A stretch of 64,000 nt of DNA from Cherax quadricarinatus (GCF_038502225.1 NC_091307.1:27708578-27772577), one strand, 5' to 3'. Shown: positions 9,758 to 20,719, counted from the stretch's first letter. The notes: generated by a model not told the origin, from the sequence alone. A program made the numbers and translations.

Positions 9758-10516
9758 ATGGGTTTCTATGGAAAATTAATGAATTCTGAGTGTAGCCATA
9801 GTGTGAGTTATAAGGAAACCAGTTATAGGCAGAATGATGTAGAGTTATTGGTGAATATAGGAAAGCCAGTGGCATTAGGAGAAAAGGAGAGTAACAGGCA
9901 CAGTGGAGGAACAGAAATCAGCAGGAAGAGAAAAGAGAAGGGAGGGTTTCTGAAAATGTATTATACTAATAGTCATAGTGTGAAAAATAAAATGGACGAA
10001 TTGAGATTAATTGCAGGTGCAGGTAACATTGATGTTTTTGCCATAACTTAGACGTGGTTTAATATGAAAAATAGGGACATGCCTGCTGAATGTCACATTC
10101 AGGGTTTTAAATTGTTCCAAGTAGACAGAAATATCGGAAAGGGGGGTGGGGTGGCACTCTATGTCCGAGATCGTTTAAATTGTTGCATAAAAACTGGTAT
10201 AAAGTCCGAAACACATACCGAGTCTATTTGGGTAGAATTTTCAGAGGGGCGCGAAAATTTTTTTTAGAAGTGATATATCGTCCCCCAAACTTGGATAGAG
10301 ATCAAGGAAGACTACTGTGGGAGGAAATTGTTAAGGCCACAAGGCACAATAACATAATTCTAGGAGACTTTAGTCAGATTGACTGGAACTTTTTGACAGG
10401 GAATTGAGAATCTAATGACTTTTAAGATGTAGTTCTGAATTGTTTTTTTGAAGCAGTTTGTGGCAGAACCTACAAGGGGTAATAACCTGCTTGACTTTGT
10501 TCTGGCAAACAAGGAA
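9758..10516 (+). pseudogene. LINE-A2 ORF2 fragment: AP-type endonuclease
   Basis: Broken frames read MYYTNSHSVKNKMDELR...GNIDVFAIT, then (after a stop at about 10050) CHIQGFKLFQVDRNIGKGGGVALYVRDR and VIYRPPN...ILGDFSQIDWNFLTGN. These are the N-terminal half of an exonuclease-endonuclease-phosphatase domain. Stops and frameshifts near 10050, 10265 and 10405 show decay. Confidence 0.75.
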
Positions 10517-11231
10517 TTATAAGAATATAAGAAAGGAGGAACACTGCAGCAGGCCTGTTGGCCCATACTAGGCAGATCCTTTACAATCCTTCCCACAAAA
10601 TATTTGCCCAACCTAATTTTCAATGCTACCGAAGAAATAAGTTTTGATGATTCTATTTACTCATTACACAAGTCTCACTCAAATCCAACCCCTCTTACTC
10701 ATGTATTTATCTAACCGAAATTTTAAACTACCCAACGTTTTAGCTTCAATAACCCTACTAGGCAGACTGTTCCACTCATCAAGTACCCTATTTTCAAACC
10801 AATACTTTCCGATATCCTTTCGAAATCTAAACTTATCTAATTTGAATCCATTATTGCGGGTTCTTTCTTAAGGTGATATCCTCAAAACTTTTTTTATATC
10901 CCCTTTGTTAATACCCATCTTCCACTTATAAACCTCGATCATGTCTCCCCTCATTCTTCATCTTACAAGTGAATGTAGTTTAAGAGTCTTCAATTGCTCT
11001 TCGTACAGAAGATTTTTAATGCTGTGTATTAATTTGGTCATTCTACACTGGATATTTTCTAGCGAATTTATATCCATTCTGTAATATGGAGACCAGAACT
11101 GAGCTGCGTAATCTAGGTGAGGCCTTACTAATTATGTATAAAGCTGTAAAATAACAGCTGGACTTCTGTTGCTTACACATCTTGATATAAATCCCAGTAA
11201 TCTGTTTGCCTTATTACCGTATGCTTAGGCA

Positions 11232-13565
11232 CTACTGTCTTGGTTTAAGGTTGCTGCTTATCATAACCCCCAAGTCCTTTTCACAATCTATATGGCAAAG
11301 TTCTATGTTATTTAACGTATAAGTGCTAGGGTTATGGGTACTCCCGAGCTTCAGAACCTTGCATTTATCTACACAGAACTGCATCTGCCACTTTTCTGAC
11401 CAAGAATCCTCGTGAAGTTCCATGACATCTAAGTTTGAATCAATTATCCTACCTATCTCTGTGTCATCGGCGCATTTGCTCATATCACTAGTAATTCCCT
11501 CATCAAGGTCATTGATATATATTATAAACAACAACGGGCCTAAAACTGATCCTTGTGGTACACCACTTGTTACAGATCCCCACTCAGATTTAACCCCATT
11601 TAAGCATACTCTCTGCTTCCTGTTAGTGAGCCATGACTCGATCCATGACAGCACTTTTCCCCCAGTGCCATGAGCTGCCACTTTCTTTAACAGTCTAAAA
11701 TCTAAATAAACAATATCGAATTCTTTTTCACGATCAAGGGCCTCAAAAGCTTTACTGAAGAAAGTTAAAAACTAGTTATGCAGGAACGGCCCCTCGTGAA
11801 TCCATGCTGAGTATCATTAATCAAGCTGTGCTTATCGAGATGGCTTCTTATATTATCAGCTATAATTGACTAGTAACTTGCCTACAATTGAGGTTAGGCT
11901 TATTGGGCGGTAATTTGACGGTAACGACTTGTCCCCTGCTTTAAAAATAGGAATTACATTAGCCATCTTCCACATATCAGACACTACATCTATTTGAAAA
12001 GAAATATTAAAAATATTAGTCAATGGTTCACAAAGTTCCATTTTACACTCTTTAAGAACCCTTGAAAAAAGTTCATCAGGGCTCGGGGATTTATTTTGCT
12101 TTAACCGGTCTATCTGTTTGATAACCATTTCGCTAGTGACTGTGATATTGCATAATTTATCATCTTAAGACCCATTATAAAAATTAATTCCCGGGATATT
12201 GTTAGTGTCTTCCTGGGTGAAAACCGAGAGAAAACAATTATTAAGAATAGAGCACATTTCATTCTCCTTGTCAGTAAGATACCCGGAGTTATTTTTAAGG
12301 GGACCTGTCTTATCTCTAACTTTTGTTCTATAAACCTGGAAAAAACTTTTTGGGTTAGTTTTCGAATCCCTAGCAACTTTAATTTCATAGTCCCGTTTAG
12401 CTTTTCTTATCCCCTTTTTAACGTCCCTCTTAATGTCAATATACTGATTCATAAGATGACCCTCAATTCCCTTGATATGCCTATAAATTCCTTTTTTCTG
12501 TCCTAAAAGATATTTGAGCCTGTTATTCATCCATTTGGGGTCATTTCTATTCGATCTGATTTCCTTATATGGGATAAATGTCCTTTGGGCAGCATGTATT
12601 GTGTTAAGAAAGCTGTGATACTGATAGCTCTCTTCGTTACTCCAGTCCACAGATGATAATTGTTCTCTAAGCCCATTGTAATCTGCTAAGCGAAAATCTG
12701 GGACCATTACTGAATTATCCCTACTATCATGCTTCCATTCAATGCTAAAGGTAATTGATTTGTGATCGCTTGTGCCGAGTTCCTCTGTAATTTCTAAATT
12801 ACTAACAAGGGTTTCCTTGTTTGCCAAAACCAAGTCAAGCAGGTTATTTCCCCTTGTAGGATCTGTCATAAACTGCCTCAAAAAACAATCCTGAACTACT
12901 TCTAAGAAGTCGTTTGATTCTAAATTCCCAGTCAAGAAATTTCAATCAATATGGCTAAAGTTAAAGTCTCCTAGAATTAATACATTATCATGCCTTGTGG
13001 CCTTAACAATTTCCTCCCATAGTAGTCTCCCTTGGTCCCAATCTAAGTTTGGGGGATGGTATATCACACTTAAAATCAATTTTTCATGCCCCTCTGAAAA
13101 TTCTATCCAGACTCTGTATGTGTTACTTCAGACTTAACACCCATTTTTATGCAACAGTTCAAGCGATCTCAGACATACAGTGCCACCCCCTCCCCCCTTC
13201 CCAATACTTCTATCTACTTGGAACAATTTAAAACCCTGAATGTGACATTCTGCAGGCATGTCCCGACTTTTTGAATTAAACCACATCTCAGTTATGGCAA
13301 ATACATCAGTGTTACCTGCACTAGCAACTAATCTCAATTCGTCCATCTTATTCCCAGCACTACGGGAATTAGCATAATGCATATTTAAAGACCCTCCTTT
13401 TTCTTTACCCTTCCTGCTCATTTCTGTTTTTCCACTAAACCTATTACTGTTCTTGTCACCTAGTGCCACTGGCTTTCCAATATCCACCTCATTTTGCGTA
13501 TTACTAGTTCTCCTAGTACTCATAGTACTACACTGAGACTTCGCTGTTTTCCCGCCAAAACCCAT
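11232..13565 (-). pseudogene. LINE-A3 ORF2: endonuclease and reverse transcriptase, several frameshifts
   Basis: Frames in order on the minus strand: 13565-13134 (FAITEMWFNSKSRDMPAECH, endonuclease start), a region to 12935 with VLILGDFNFSH-type wording, 12935-12165 (LVSNLEITEELGTSDHKSITFS, end of endonuclease, then the basic linker RNDPKWMNNRLKYLLG), 12128-11856 (NYRPISLTSIVGKLL, RT fingers) and 11681-11232 (GVPQGSVLGPLLFIIYINDL, ADDT catalytic box). Motif A (YLDFRLLKKV) is damaged near 11690-11710 by a short deletion. Confidence 0.82.
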
Positions 13566-13579
13566 ACCACTAACTATTC

Positions 13580-14388
13580 CTAGTTTAAAGTCCTAACAGC
13601 TCCCTCCACTACAGTTACCAGTGCCCCCACCCCAGACCTAGATAAGTGAACCCCATCCCTGGCATACATGTCATTTTTGCCATAGAAGAGGTCCCAGTTG
13701 TCAATGAATGTTACTGCATTTTCCTTACAGTATTTGTCCAGCAATTGGCACCAATTGCCCTGGACAACCATTCGTTTCCAACTCCTCTCCTTGGCAAAAT
13801 ACCACATATGACAAGGTTCTCTCCCTCCTAATTATCTCTATTGCTGACCTATACCTGCTGATCAGGTCCTCACTCCTTCGTCTGCCAACATCGTTGCCTC
13901 CCGCACTGAGACAGATAATAGGATTGCTCCCATTACCTCTCATGATGTCATCCAGACGGCTAACAATATCCTCCATCCCAGCCCCAGGAAAGCAAACCCT
14001 CTGTCTCCTACTCCTGTCCTTCAAGCAGAACGCCCTATCCATGTACCTAACCTGGCTATCCCCAACAAGAATATTCTTACCTTCCTTGGTGTTGTTCGTT
14101 GTGACGTTCCCAGTAGTCGACTCACATTCGTCAGGTAGCACGGAGAATGCATTAGATGTTTCCACAACAGTCTGTCTTCTTCATCGTTTCTACCTTTCCA
14201 TTCATCTTCTTTATCATCAACTTCGTTCCATGCTGTCAAGCCACTGTCCAGGTTCCCTTCTTGACCTGAGGATTCAAAACAGGAGGACTACGAATCCTCT
14301 GGTTTTCCTCAGTCAATCTCTGTATCTCCATCTTCGCTACCCTCAATTCTTCCTTAAGCTGCTGGTAAAGTTGCTCGATGGAGGGCAT
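13580..14388 (-). pseudogene. LINE-A3 ORF1: coiled coil plus SGNH/GDSL esterase-like domain
   Basis: The start codon at 14388 gives MPSIEQLYQQLKEELRVAKM, matching copy A2. The SGNH blocks are intact in wording: GDSQVRYMDRAF (block I Ser), SAGGNDVGRRR (block III Asn) and DGVHLSRSG (block V Asp/His). Block I to III lie in one frame (14165-13820), and block V lies in a shifted frame (13807-13580). A TGA interrupts the linker near 14240. Pseudogene, but its catalytic residues are all recognisable. Confidence 0.82.
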
Positions 14389-14470
14389 CTTGGTTCAATT
14401 CAAGGAGAGTACACTAACGTCCTCACTGAGCTAAGTATACGTCACCACTGAGCTAAGTACACGTCACCTA

Positions 14471-15175
14471 CTGCCCCTGTTTACCCAGCAATAAAATAGG
14501 TACCTGTGTGTTAGCCGACTGGTGTGGGTCACATCCTGGGGACAAAAGTGACCTAATCTGCCACAGATGCTCTGCTAACCAGGGGCTTTCTATATAGAAC
14601 ATGTACTTGTAGAAATGAAGGTTATTATTATAAGCGCTAAATCCATAAGGGTCATGCAGTGTTGCTCATCTACGTATATTTTGGGGGAGCGCTAAACCCA
14701 CAGAGATTATACAGTGACTGTGGGGGGGGGGATGTGGAAGGCATTCAGGCTTAATTCATGGAAATGGACCGTAGATCCAATTCCCTATATCAAGAGCCTC
14801 TCACCAGTATCAAGGAACCTTGAGGGGTAAAGGAAGTATAATCAAAGTTGGTGTATAATACCAATAAAATGGTGAATAATGCACGTGTGTAAAACCTGGG
14901 TGCCTTTTTTTTTTTTTAAAGATATTTTGCTCACCTGAAAAAATCCCCTTATCAATCTAATACAGGGACATGAGAAAGGAGACTCCATATAGTGGAACTG
15001 GAGAGATATCAGTAGTGGTATTATCCGAGATGGTGGAATTAGTTGTAGCAGCAGTAGTGGCACCCACGTAGGTGTGGGCCCTGACATCCCAGTGGATTAT
15101 GCGATTGTACCCGATTGTTGTCTCTTGGTGTTTCAAAATTAATTTATCCAGAACTTTCAAGACATTAAAACCTGC
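14471..15175. repeat. SINE body and SINE-like tail fragments, then unassigned sequence
   Basis: 14494-14640 matches the body of the tRNA-derived SINE at 31630 (GGTACCTG...GACTGGTGTGGGTC, CATCCTGGG, CTTTCTATATA). 14660-14830 matches a second repeat seen at 22795-22920 and 44565-44760 (AGCGCTAAACCCACAGAG, GATCCAATTCCCTA). A poly-T run is at 14909-14920. 14840-15170 has no gene I recognise. Confidence 0.6.
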
Positions 15176-15405
15176 TTGCTATATTCTGTATTATATAAAA
15201 TTCTTCCCAATAGCCAGGTTGCACTGAATGTTTCTAAAGTACTTTCACAAGCTAACACCAGAGTCGCCATCGCTTCCAGCACTTCAATAAAGGATATAAC
15301 CAGAACAAAATCCAAGCCCCACGAACCAGTCAATGCAGGGGTTTACACTGTACCCTGTGGAGGCTGCGACAAGATATAGGTAGGTGAAACAGCAAGAAAC
15401 CTCGA
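15176..15405 (+). mobile_element. Penelope-like element, left part with GIY-YIG endonuclease start
   Basis: The frame reads ...VNAGVYTVPCGGCDKI, then a TAG at 15377-15379 where the family has Tyr, then VGETARNLDI. GVY...YVGET is the GIY-YIG signature that follows the RT of Penelope-like elements. The reading is cut at about 15406 by a LINE-B insertion and resumes at 17373 with RLNEHIYACKNDN. The 5' part (reverse transcriptase) is absent, so it is 5'-truncated or older than the flanking sequence. Confidence 0.8.
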
Positions 15406-17345
15406 CATCTTATAGGAGTCAGGAATCGCGGGAAGAACTAAAAGCCATAAATGAAATCGAAAGAAACCCAAAGTATTTCTTCTCCTATGCCAAATCAAAG
15501 TCGAGAACAACGTCCAGTATTGGGCCCTTACTTAAACAAGATGGGTCCTACACAGATGACAGCAAGGAAATGAGTGAGCTACTCAAGTCCCAATATGACT
15601 CAGTTTTTAGCAAGCCACTAACCAGACTGAGAGTCGAAGATCAAAATGAATTTTTTATGAGAGAGCCACAGAATTTGGTTAACACAAGCCTATCCGATGT
15701 TATCCTGACGCCAAATGACTTCGAACAGGCGATAAATGACATGCCCATGCACTCTGCCCCAGGGCCAGACTCATGGAACTCCGTGTTCATCAAGAACTGC
15801 AAGAAGCCCCTATCACGAGCCTTTACCATCCTATGGAGAGGGAGCATGGACACGGGGGTCGTCCCACAGTTACTAAAAACAACAGACATAGCCCCACTCC
15901 ACAAAGGGGGCAGGAAAGAAACAGCAAAGAACTACAGACCGATAGCACTAACATCCCATATCATAAAAATCTTTGAAAGAGTCCTAAGAAGCAAGATCAC
16001 CACCCATCTAGAAACCCATCAGTTACACAACCCAGGGCAACATGGGTTTAGAACAGGTCGCTCCTGTCTGTCTCAACTATTGGATCACTACGACAAGGTC
16101 CTAGATGCACTAGAAGACAAAAAGAATGCAGATGTAATATATACAGACTTTGCAAAAGCCTTCGACAAGTGTGACCATGGCGTAATAGCGCACAAAATGC
16201 GTTCTAAAGGAATGACAGGAAAAGTCGGTCGATGGATCTATAATTTCCTCACTAACAGAACACAGAGAGTAGTAGTCAACAGAGTAAAGTCCGAGGCAGG
16301 CACGGTGAAAAGCTCTGTTCCACAAGGCACAGTACTCGCTCCCATCTTGTTCCTCATCCTCATATCTGACATAGACAAGGATGTCAGCCACAGCACCGTG
16401 TCTTCCTTTGCAGATGACACCCAAATCTGCATGACAGTGTCTTCCATTGCAGACACTGCAAGGCTCCAGGCGGACATCAACCAAATCTTTCAGTGGGCTG
16501 CAGAAAACAATATGAAGTTCAACAATGAGAAATTTCAATTACTCAGATATGGTAAACACGAGGAAATTAAATCTTCATCAGAGTACAAAACAAATTCTGG
16601 CCACAAAATAGAGCGAAACACCAACGTCAAAGACCTGGGAGTGATCATGTCTGAGGATCTCACCTTCAAGGACCATAACATTGTATTGATCGCATCTGCT
16701 AGAAAAATGACAGGATGGATAATGAGAACCTTCAAAACGAGGGATGCCAAGCCCATGATGACACTCTTCAGGTCACTTGTTCTATCTAGGCTGGAATATT
16801 GCTGCACACTAACAGCACCTTTCAAGACAGGTGAAATTGCTGACCTAGAAAATGTACAGAGAACCTTCACGGCGTGCATAACGGAGATAAAACACCTCAA
16901 TTACTGGGAACGCTTGAGGTTCTTGAACCTGTATTCCCTGGAATGCAGGCGGGAGAGATACATGATTATATACACCTGGAAAATCCTAGAGGGACTAGTA
17001 CCGAACTTGCACACGAAAATCACTCACTACGAAAGCAAAAGACTTGGCAGACGATGCAACATCCCCCCAATGAAAAGCAGGGGTGTCACTAGCACGTTAA
17101 GAGACCATACAATAAGTGTCAGGGGCCCGAGACTGTTCAACTGCCTCTCAGCATACATAAGGGGGATTACCAACAGACCCCTGGCAGTCTTCAAGCTGGC
17201 ACTGGACAAGCACCTAAAGTCGGTTCCTGATCAGCCGGGCTGTGGCTCGTACATTGGTTTGCGTGCAGCCAGCAGTAACAGCCTGGTTGATCAGGCTCTG
17301 ATCCACCAGGAGGCCTGGTCACAGACTGGGCCACGGGGGCGTTGA
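15384..17345 (+). CDS. LINE-B1 reverse transcriptase ORF (ORF2 C-terminal part), uninterrupted
   Basis: 653 codons without a stop. The first ~8 codons derive from Penelope sequence, so the ATG is fortuitous. RT motifs (residues from this ATG): NYRPIALTSHIIKIFERVL at 183-201, motif A VIYTDFAKAFDKCDH with D255, motif B SVPQGTVLAPILF at 311-323, and motif C SSFADDTQ with D344/D345. The thumb and C-terminus run to SLVDQALIHQEAWSQTGPRGR. All catalytic Asp are present. It lacks the N-terminal endonuclease that target-primed reverse transcription needs, so it is dead as an autonomous element although its RT is intact. Confidence 0.9.
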   Translation: MKQQETSTSYRSQESREELKAINEIERNPKYFFSYAKSKSRTTSSIGPLLKQDGSYTDDSKEMSELLKSQYDSVFSKPLTRLRVEDQNEFFMREPQNLVNTSLSDVILTPNDFEQAINDMPMHSAPGPDSWNSVFIKNCKKPLSRAFTILWRGSMDTGVVPQLLKTTDIAPLHKGGRKETAKNYRPIALTSHIIKIFERVLRSKITTHLETHQLHNPGQHGFRTGRSCLSQLLDHYDKVLDALEDKKNADVIYTDFAKAFDKCDHGVIAHKMRSKGMTGKVGRWIYNFLTNRTQRVVVNRVKSEAGTVKSSVPQGTVLAPILFLILISDIDKDVSHSTVSSFADDTQICMTVSSIADTARLQADINQIFQWAAENNMKFNNEKFQLLRYGKHEEIKSSSEYKTNSGHKIERNTNVKDLGVIMSEDLTFKDHNIVLIASARKMTGWIMRTFKTRDAKPMMTLFRSLVLSRLEYCCTLTAPFKTGEIADLENVQRTFTACITEIKHLNYWERLRFLNLYSLECRRERYMIIYTWKILEGLVPNLHTKITHYESKRLGRRCNIPPMKSRGVTSTLRDHTISVRGPRLFNCLSAYIRGITNRPLAVFKLALDKHLKSVPDQPGCGSYIGLRAASSNSLVDQALIHQEAWSQTGPRGR

Positions 17346-17372
17346 CCCCCGGAACTCTCTCCAGGTATCCAG
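15406..17372 (+). mobile_element. LINE-B copy 1 (CR1-like), 5'-truncated, inserted in Penelope-like element
   Basis: Homology to copy B2 starts at ATCTTATAGGAGTC (15406 here, 25288 in B2) and ends after CTCTCCAGGTATCCAGGTAAAC (17372 region). It therefore lacks ORF1 and the endonuclease. Ending in short tandem CCAGGTA-type units rather than poly(A) is typical of CR1-group LINEs. Its nucleotide similarity to B2 is very high, suggesting recent insertion. Confidence 0.88.
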
Positions 17373-17945
17373 GTAAACCCGCCTTAATGAACACATTTAC
17401 GCATGTAAGAACGATAACTTGAACAATGCCTGTGTACAACACCGAAATTCCACCAATCATCTCATGAAATTCAGGGACGCCCAATTAGTGATCAAAGAAA
17501 CCAATTTCCGCAGACGCAAGTGCCTTGAATCTTCACTAATAGCTGTTTCTAATACAATTAAACAAAACAAAGGCAGCTTCACCATCTCTGAAGTCTTAGC
17601 AAGAATCCTCCTGAAAACAGTAAACCCTGCCATCACATAGTCTCTCCTGTTAATACTACACAAAGCACATTACAGAGAATGAACATTGAAACAGGCCTTC
17701 TCTATCCTAGAAATATTTGTCTAACCATTTTTATGTTATCCAAGTTATAGCTTTTATATCCTTTTACTCATGTGCGAGTTAATTGTTGTAACATAATGTA
17801 TTACTATTGCTACTACTAATACCACTAGTATTGCACCTCACTCTAAGCCTAATTATACCCTCTGTGTCCATGTACTGTTAGTAACGGCTTGATAAAGCTC
17901 CTGGAGAGCGAAACGTTGCCACAATAAAAATGTCACTTTAGCTGC
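17373..17945 (+). mobile_element. Penelope-like element, right part and 3' UTR
   Basis: Continues the interrupted frame as RLNEHIYACKNDNLNNACVQHRNSTNHLMKF, the C-terminal part of the GIY-YIG region of Penelope-like elements, and stops at 17638-17640. The 3' UTR contains a GAGCGAAACGTTGCCACAAT block with AATAAA. Joined to 15176-15405 it restores the family order across the LINE-B insertion. I see no obvious target duplication of the LINE. Confidence 0.8.
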
Positions 17946-17984
17946 ACTTGTGTCCTTTTACTTTACATATGTCGGTAATTCTAC

Positions 17985-18056
17985 CAACTTTATTACGACC
18001 TGCCTTGTATGGGTCAGTAGACCTTCTGCAGTGTTCCTCCATTCTTATGTCCTTAT
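17985..18056 (+). repeat. LINE-A 3' tail fragment
   Basis: Reads ...CCTTGTATGGGTCAGTAGACC TTCTGCAGTGTTCC and CATTCTTATGTCCTTATG, the plus-strand form of the LINE-A 3' end seen in reverse at 10517 and 48000. Confidence 0.55.
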
Positions 18057-18345
18057 GTGTCTTAAGGAAACACTTCCTAATGTTTCCACCCACACCGGAG
18101 ATCAAACCACAGACTTCAGTGTGTGAGCTAAGTAGCAATCGAGCTACAGGACACCACCAATGATAATCCAATGTGTAAATTACCAAGAATAACCCGGTAT
18201 GTGTAAATTACCAAGGATAACCCAATATACTTAATGTATTGTGGAAAGCAGATGTGGATTTTTTGCATACTGACAGTTTTACTCAGGATATAACTTCCAG
18301 AAGCATTCTAGTGCTAGATTAAACAAAGAAAAGTAGCTCAAGTAT

Positions 18346-18950
<605 letters not shown>

Positions 18951-18954
18951 GATA

Positions 18955-19660
18955 GTTACACAGTAAAATGGGTACCTGGGTCTTAGTGGACTGGTGTGGG
19001 TCGCATCCTGGAGTTTACCTGGAGAGAGTTCCGAGGGTCAACGTCCCCGCGGCCCGGTCTGTATCCAGGCCTCCTGGTGGATCAGAGCCTGATCAACCAG
19101 GCTGTTACTGCTGGCTGCACGCAATCCAACGTACGAGCCACAGCACGGCTAGTCAGGTACCGACTTTAGGTGCTTGTCCAGTGCCTGCTTGAAGACTGCC
19201 AGAGGTCTATTAGTAATCCCCCTTATGTATGCTGGGAGGCAGTTGAACAGTCTCGGGCCCCTGACACTTACTGTATTGTCTCTTAACGTGCTAGTGACAC
19301 CCCTGCTTTTCATTGGGGGGGATGTTGCATCGTCTACCGAGTCTTTTGCTTTCGTTGTGAGTGATTTCCGTGTGCAAGTTCGGTACTAGTCCCTCTAGGA
19401 TTTTCCAGGTGTATATAATCATGTATCTCTCCCGCCTGCGTTCCAGGGAATACAGGTTCAGGAACCTCAAGCGCTCCCAGTAATTTAGGTGTTTTATCTC
19501 CGTTATGCGCGCCGTGAAGGTTCTCTGTACATTTTCTAGGTCAGCAATTTCACCTGCCTTGAAAGGTGCCGTTAGTGTGCAACAATATCCTGGGACAAAA
19601 CTGACCTAATTTGCCCGAAATGCTCAGCGTAACAAGGGGCTTTCTATATAAACAAAATTA
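18955..19660 (+). mobile_element. SINE body copy split by an inverted LINE-B fragment
   Basis: The left half (to 19011) reads AAAATGGGTACCTGGG...GGTCGCATCCTGG and the right half (from 19594) reads GACAAAACTGACCTAATTTG...CTTTCTATATA. Together they equal the SINE body at 31750-31855. The word ATCCTGG is present at both junctions (19005-19011 and 19587-19593), a 7-bp target duplication. Confidence 0.82.
19012..19586 (-). mobile_element. LINE-B copy 4, 5'-truncated 3' end, inverted
   Basis: The minus strand matches LINE-B from the codons after LEYCCTLTAPFK to the terminal CTCTCCAGGTAAACT. The first bases on + are AGTTTACCTGGAGAGAG. It is inserted in a SINE with a 7-bp duplication. The encoded C-terminus has several substitutions and frame breaks. 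Confidence 0.87.
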
Positions 19661-19754
19661 TTATATATTAATGGGAACAAAAGCTATGTTTTCCCTGGCA
19701 TAAGTCACTGACTTTTTTTAATTATCCTAGGTAATTAACGCTATGTATGATATT

Positions 19755-19785
19755 TGTATTTATGTGTACCTGTACCTAAATAAAC
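19755..19785 (-). repeat. TTTATT(T/C)AGGTACAGGTACACATA repeat fragment
   Basis: This short element end recurs at about 20530-20570 (+), 23247-23290 (+) and 31197-31225 (+), each reading GTTTATT-AGGTACA-GTACA. It looks like the conserved end of a SINE or MITE; its class is unknown. Confidence 0.5.
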
Positions 19786-19844
19786 CTACTTGCTTTGTTA
19801 TATTCCATCACACGGGAAGGATGATTTTGATGATTTTGCCACCG

Positions 19845-20400
19845 AAGTGGCTAGTTTATTGTGCACCCCATATCCATCCTGTGGACGGTAGCGCGAGAGC
19901 ATATGGATACACAAAAGGCCTAGGAACTAGGCCCCAAAGGGTTAACAGGAATACATATGGATTTATATCTACATATCTACAGTTCACTTATCTGTTACAA
20001 GCAAATTTAGGAAATTTGCTTAGTATATCTGGTATCTTATTTTCATTAATAAGATATCTTGACATGTCACATAGGTTATTATACTGTCTGTCTCTGTATT
20101 CCTCAATAAGTGGACAATTAAGCACATAGTGTTCAAGAGAGTGACCATATGCCTGATCACATAATTTACATTTAGTTTGATCATCATCTGTGTGTCTCCC
20201 AAACTGCCAGAAGTACTTGTAACCAAGCCTAAGCCTGGCCACTACAACATCAGTCAGTCTGTTCACATTGCAAGTTGCTCCATAAACATACTTATCTACG
20301 TTCATGTTATCATAGTGGGTTATAGATCTACTCAGGCTTCTAACTGCATTCCTATAACAATCATTTTCATTATTAGGAACACGGGAAGGGGCTCATGCAA
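19845..20400 (-). mobile_element. LINE fragment: C-terminal Cys/His-box region of a non-LTR ORF2
   Basis: The minus-strand frame ending at 19988 reads VVVARLRLGYKYFWQF, then CKLC...HSLEHYVLNCPL, a C-x2-C-x9-H-x4-H-type cluster. This kind of box, after an RLR-GY-WQ phrase, is common at the C-terminus of non-LTR retrotransposon ORF2 proteins. Upstream RT is missing. The 3' UTR follows to about 19845. The clade is not assigned. Confidence 0.65.
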
Positions 20401-20719
20401 TGATAAAATTCATCAGCTTGAGCTGGGGACTTGAGAGAACATGTTACTGAGGTGGAGTGGAGGTCGTGAGAATGCAAAGGTTAATGATGGTGGGGATTAA
20501 TGTTAATATTGGAGATTAATGGTGTTAAGTAAGTTTATTCAGGTACAGATACACATAAACACAGATATAAATTTTCATACATAGCAGCATACGTGTAGAT
20601 TACCTAGAAGGAACAGTACAGCAATCCTACTGGTCCACGCTAGGCAGGTCTAACTCGTGGGGTTGATGATAGTGGGGGTAATGGTTGTGGAAACGATGGT
20701 GGTGGTAATAGTGATTGGG

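Larger units (their letters stand above)
8785..10516 (+). mobile_element. LINE-A copy 2, 5' region to mid-endonuclease
   Basis: Begins with a short leader (AGTGGTGACTTGTACTTAGC) that also precedes ORF1 of copy A3. It contains ORF1 (8850-9747) and the start of ORF2 (about 9758-10516), reading ...VFAIT, GGGVALYVRD, ILGDFSQIDWNFLTGN. At 10516-10517, in the codons for LANKE, the sequence switches to the 3' end of the inverted copy A3. The rest of ORF2 is absent, so A3 insertion was accompanied by loss, or A2 had already been truncated. Confidence 0.85.
10517..14470 (-). mobile_element. LINE-A copy 3, near full length, inverted
   Basis: Reading on the minus strand: leader with short tandem AGCTCAGTGGTGACGT-like units (14470-14389), ORF1 (14388-13580), ORF2 endonuclease (about 13480-12700), linker (12700-12130), reverse transcriptase (about 12130-11230) and C-terminus/3' UTR to 10517. 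Its plus-strand 3' end reads AAGAAAGGAGGAACACTGCA...GGCCCATACTAG, a tail also found alone at about 48000. It is the best reference in the window for the uninterrupted LINE-A sequence and gives the empty-site sequence for three insertions in copy A1. Confidence 0.88.
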
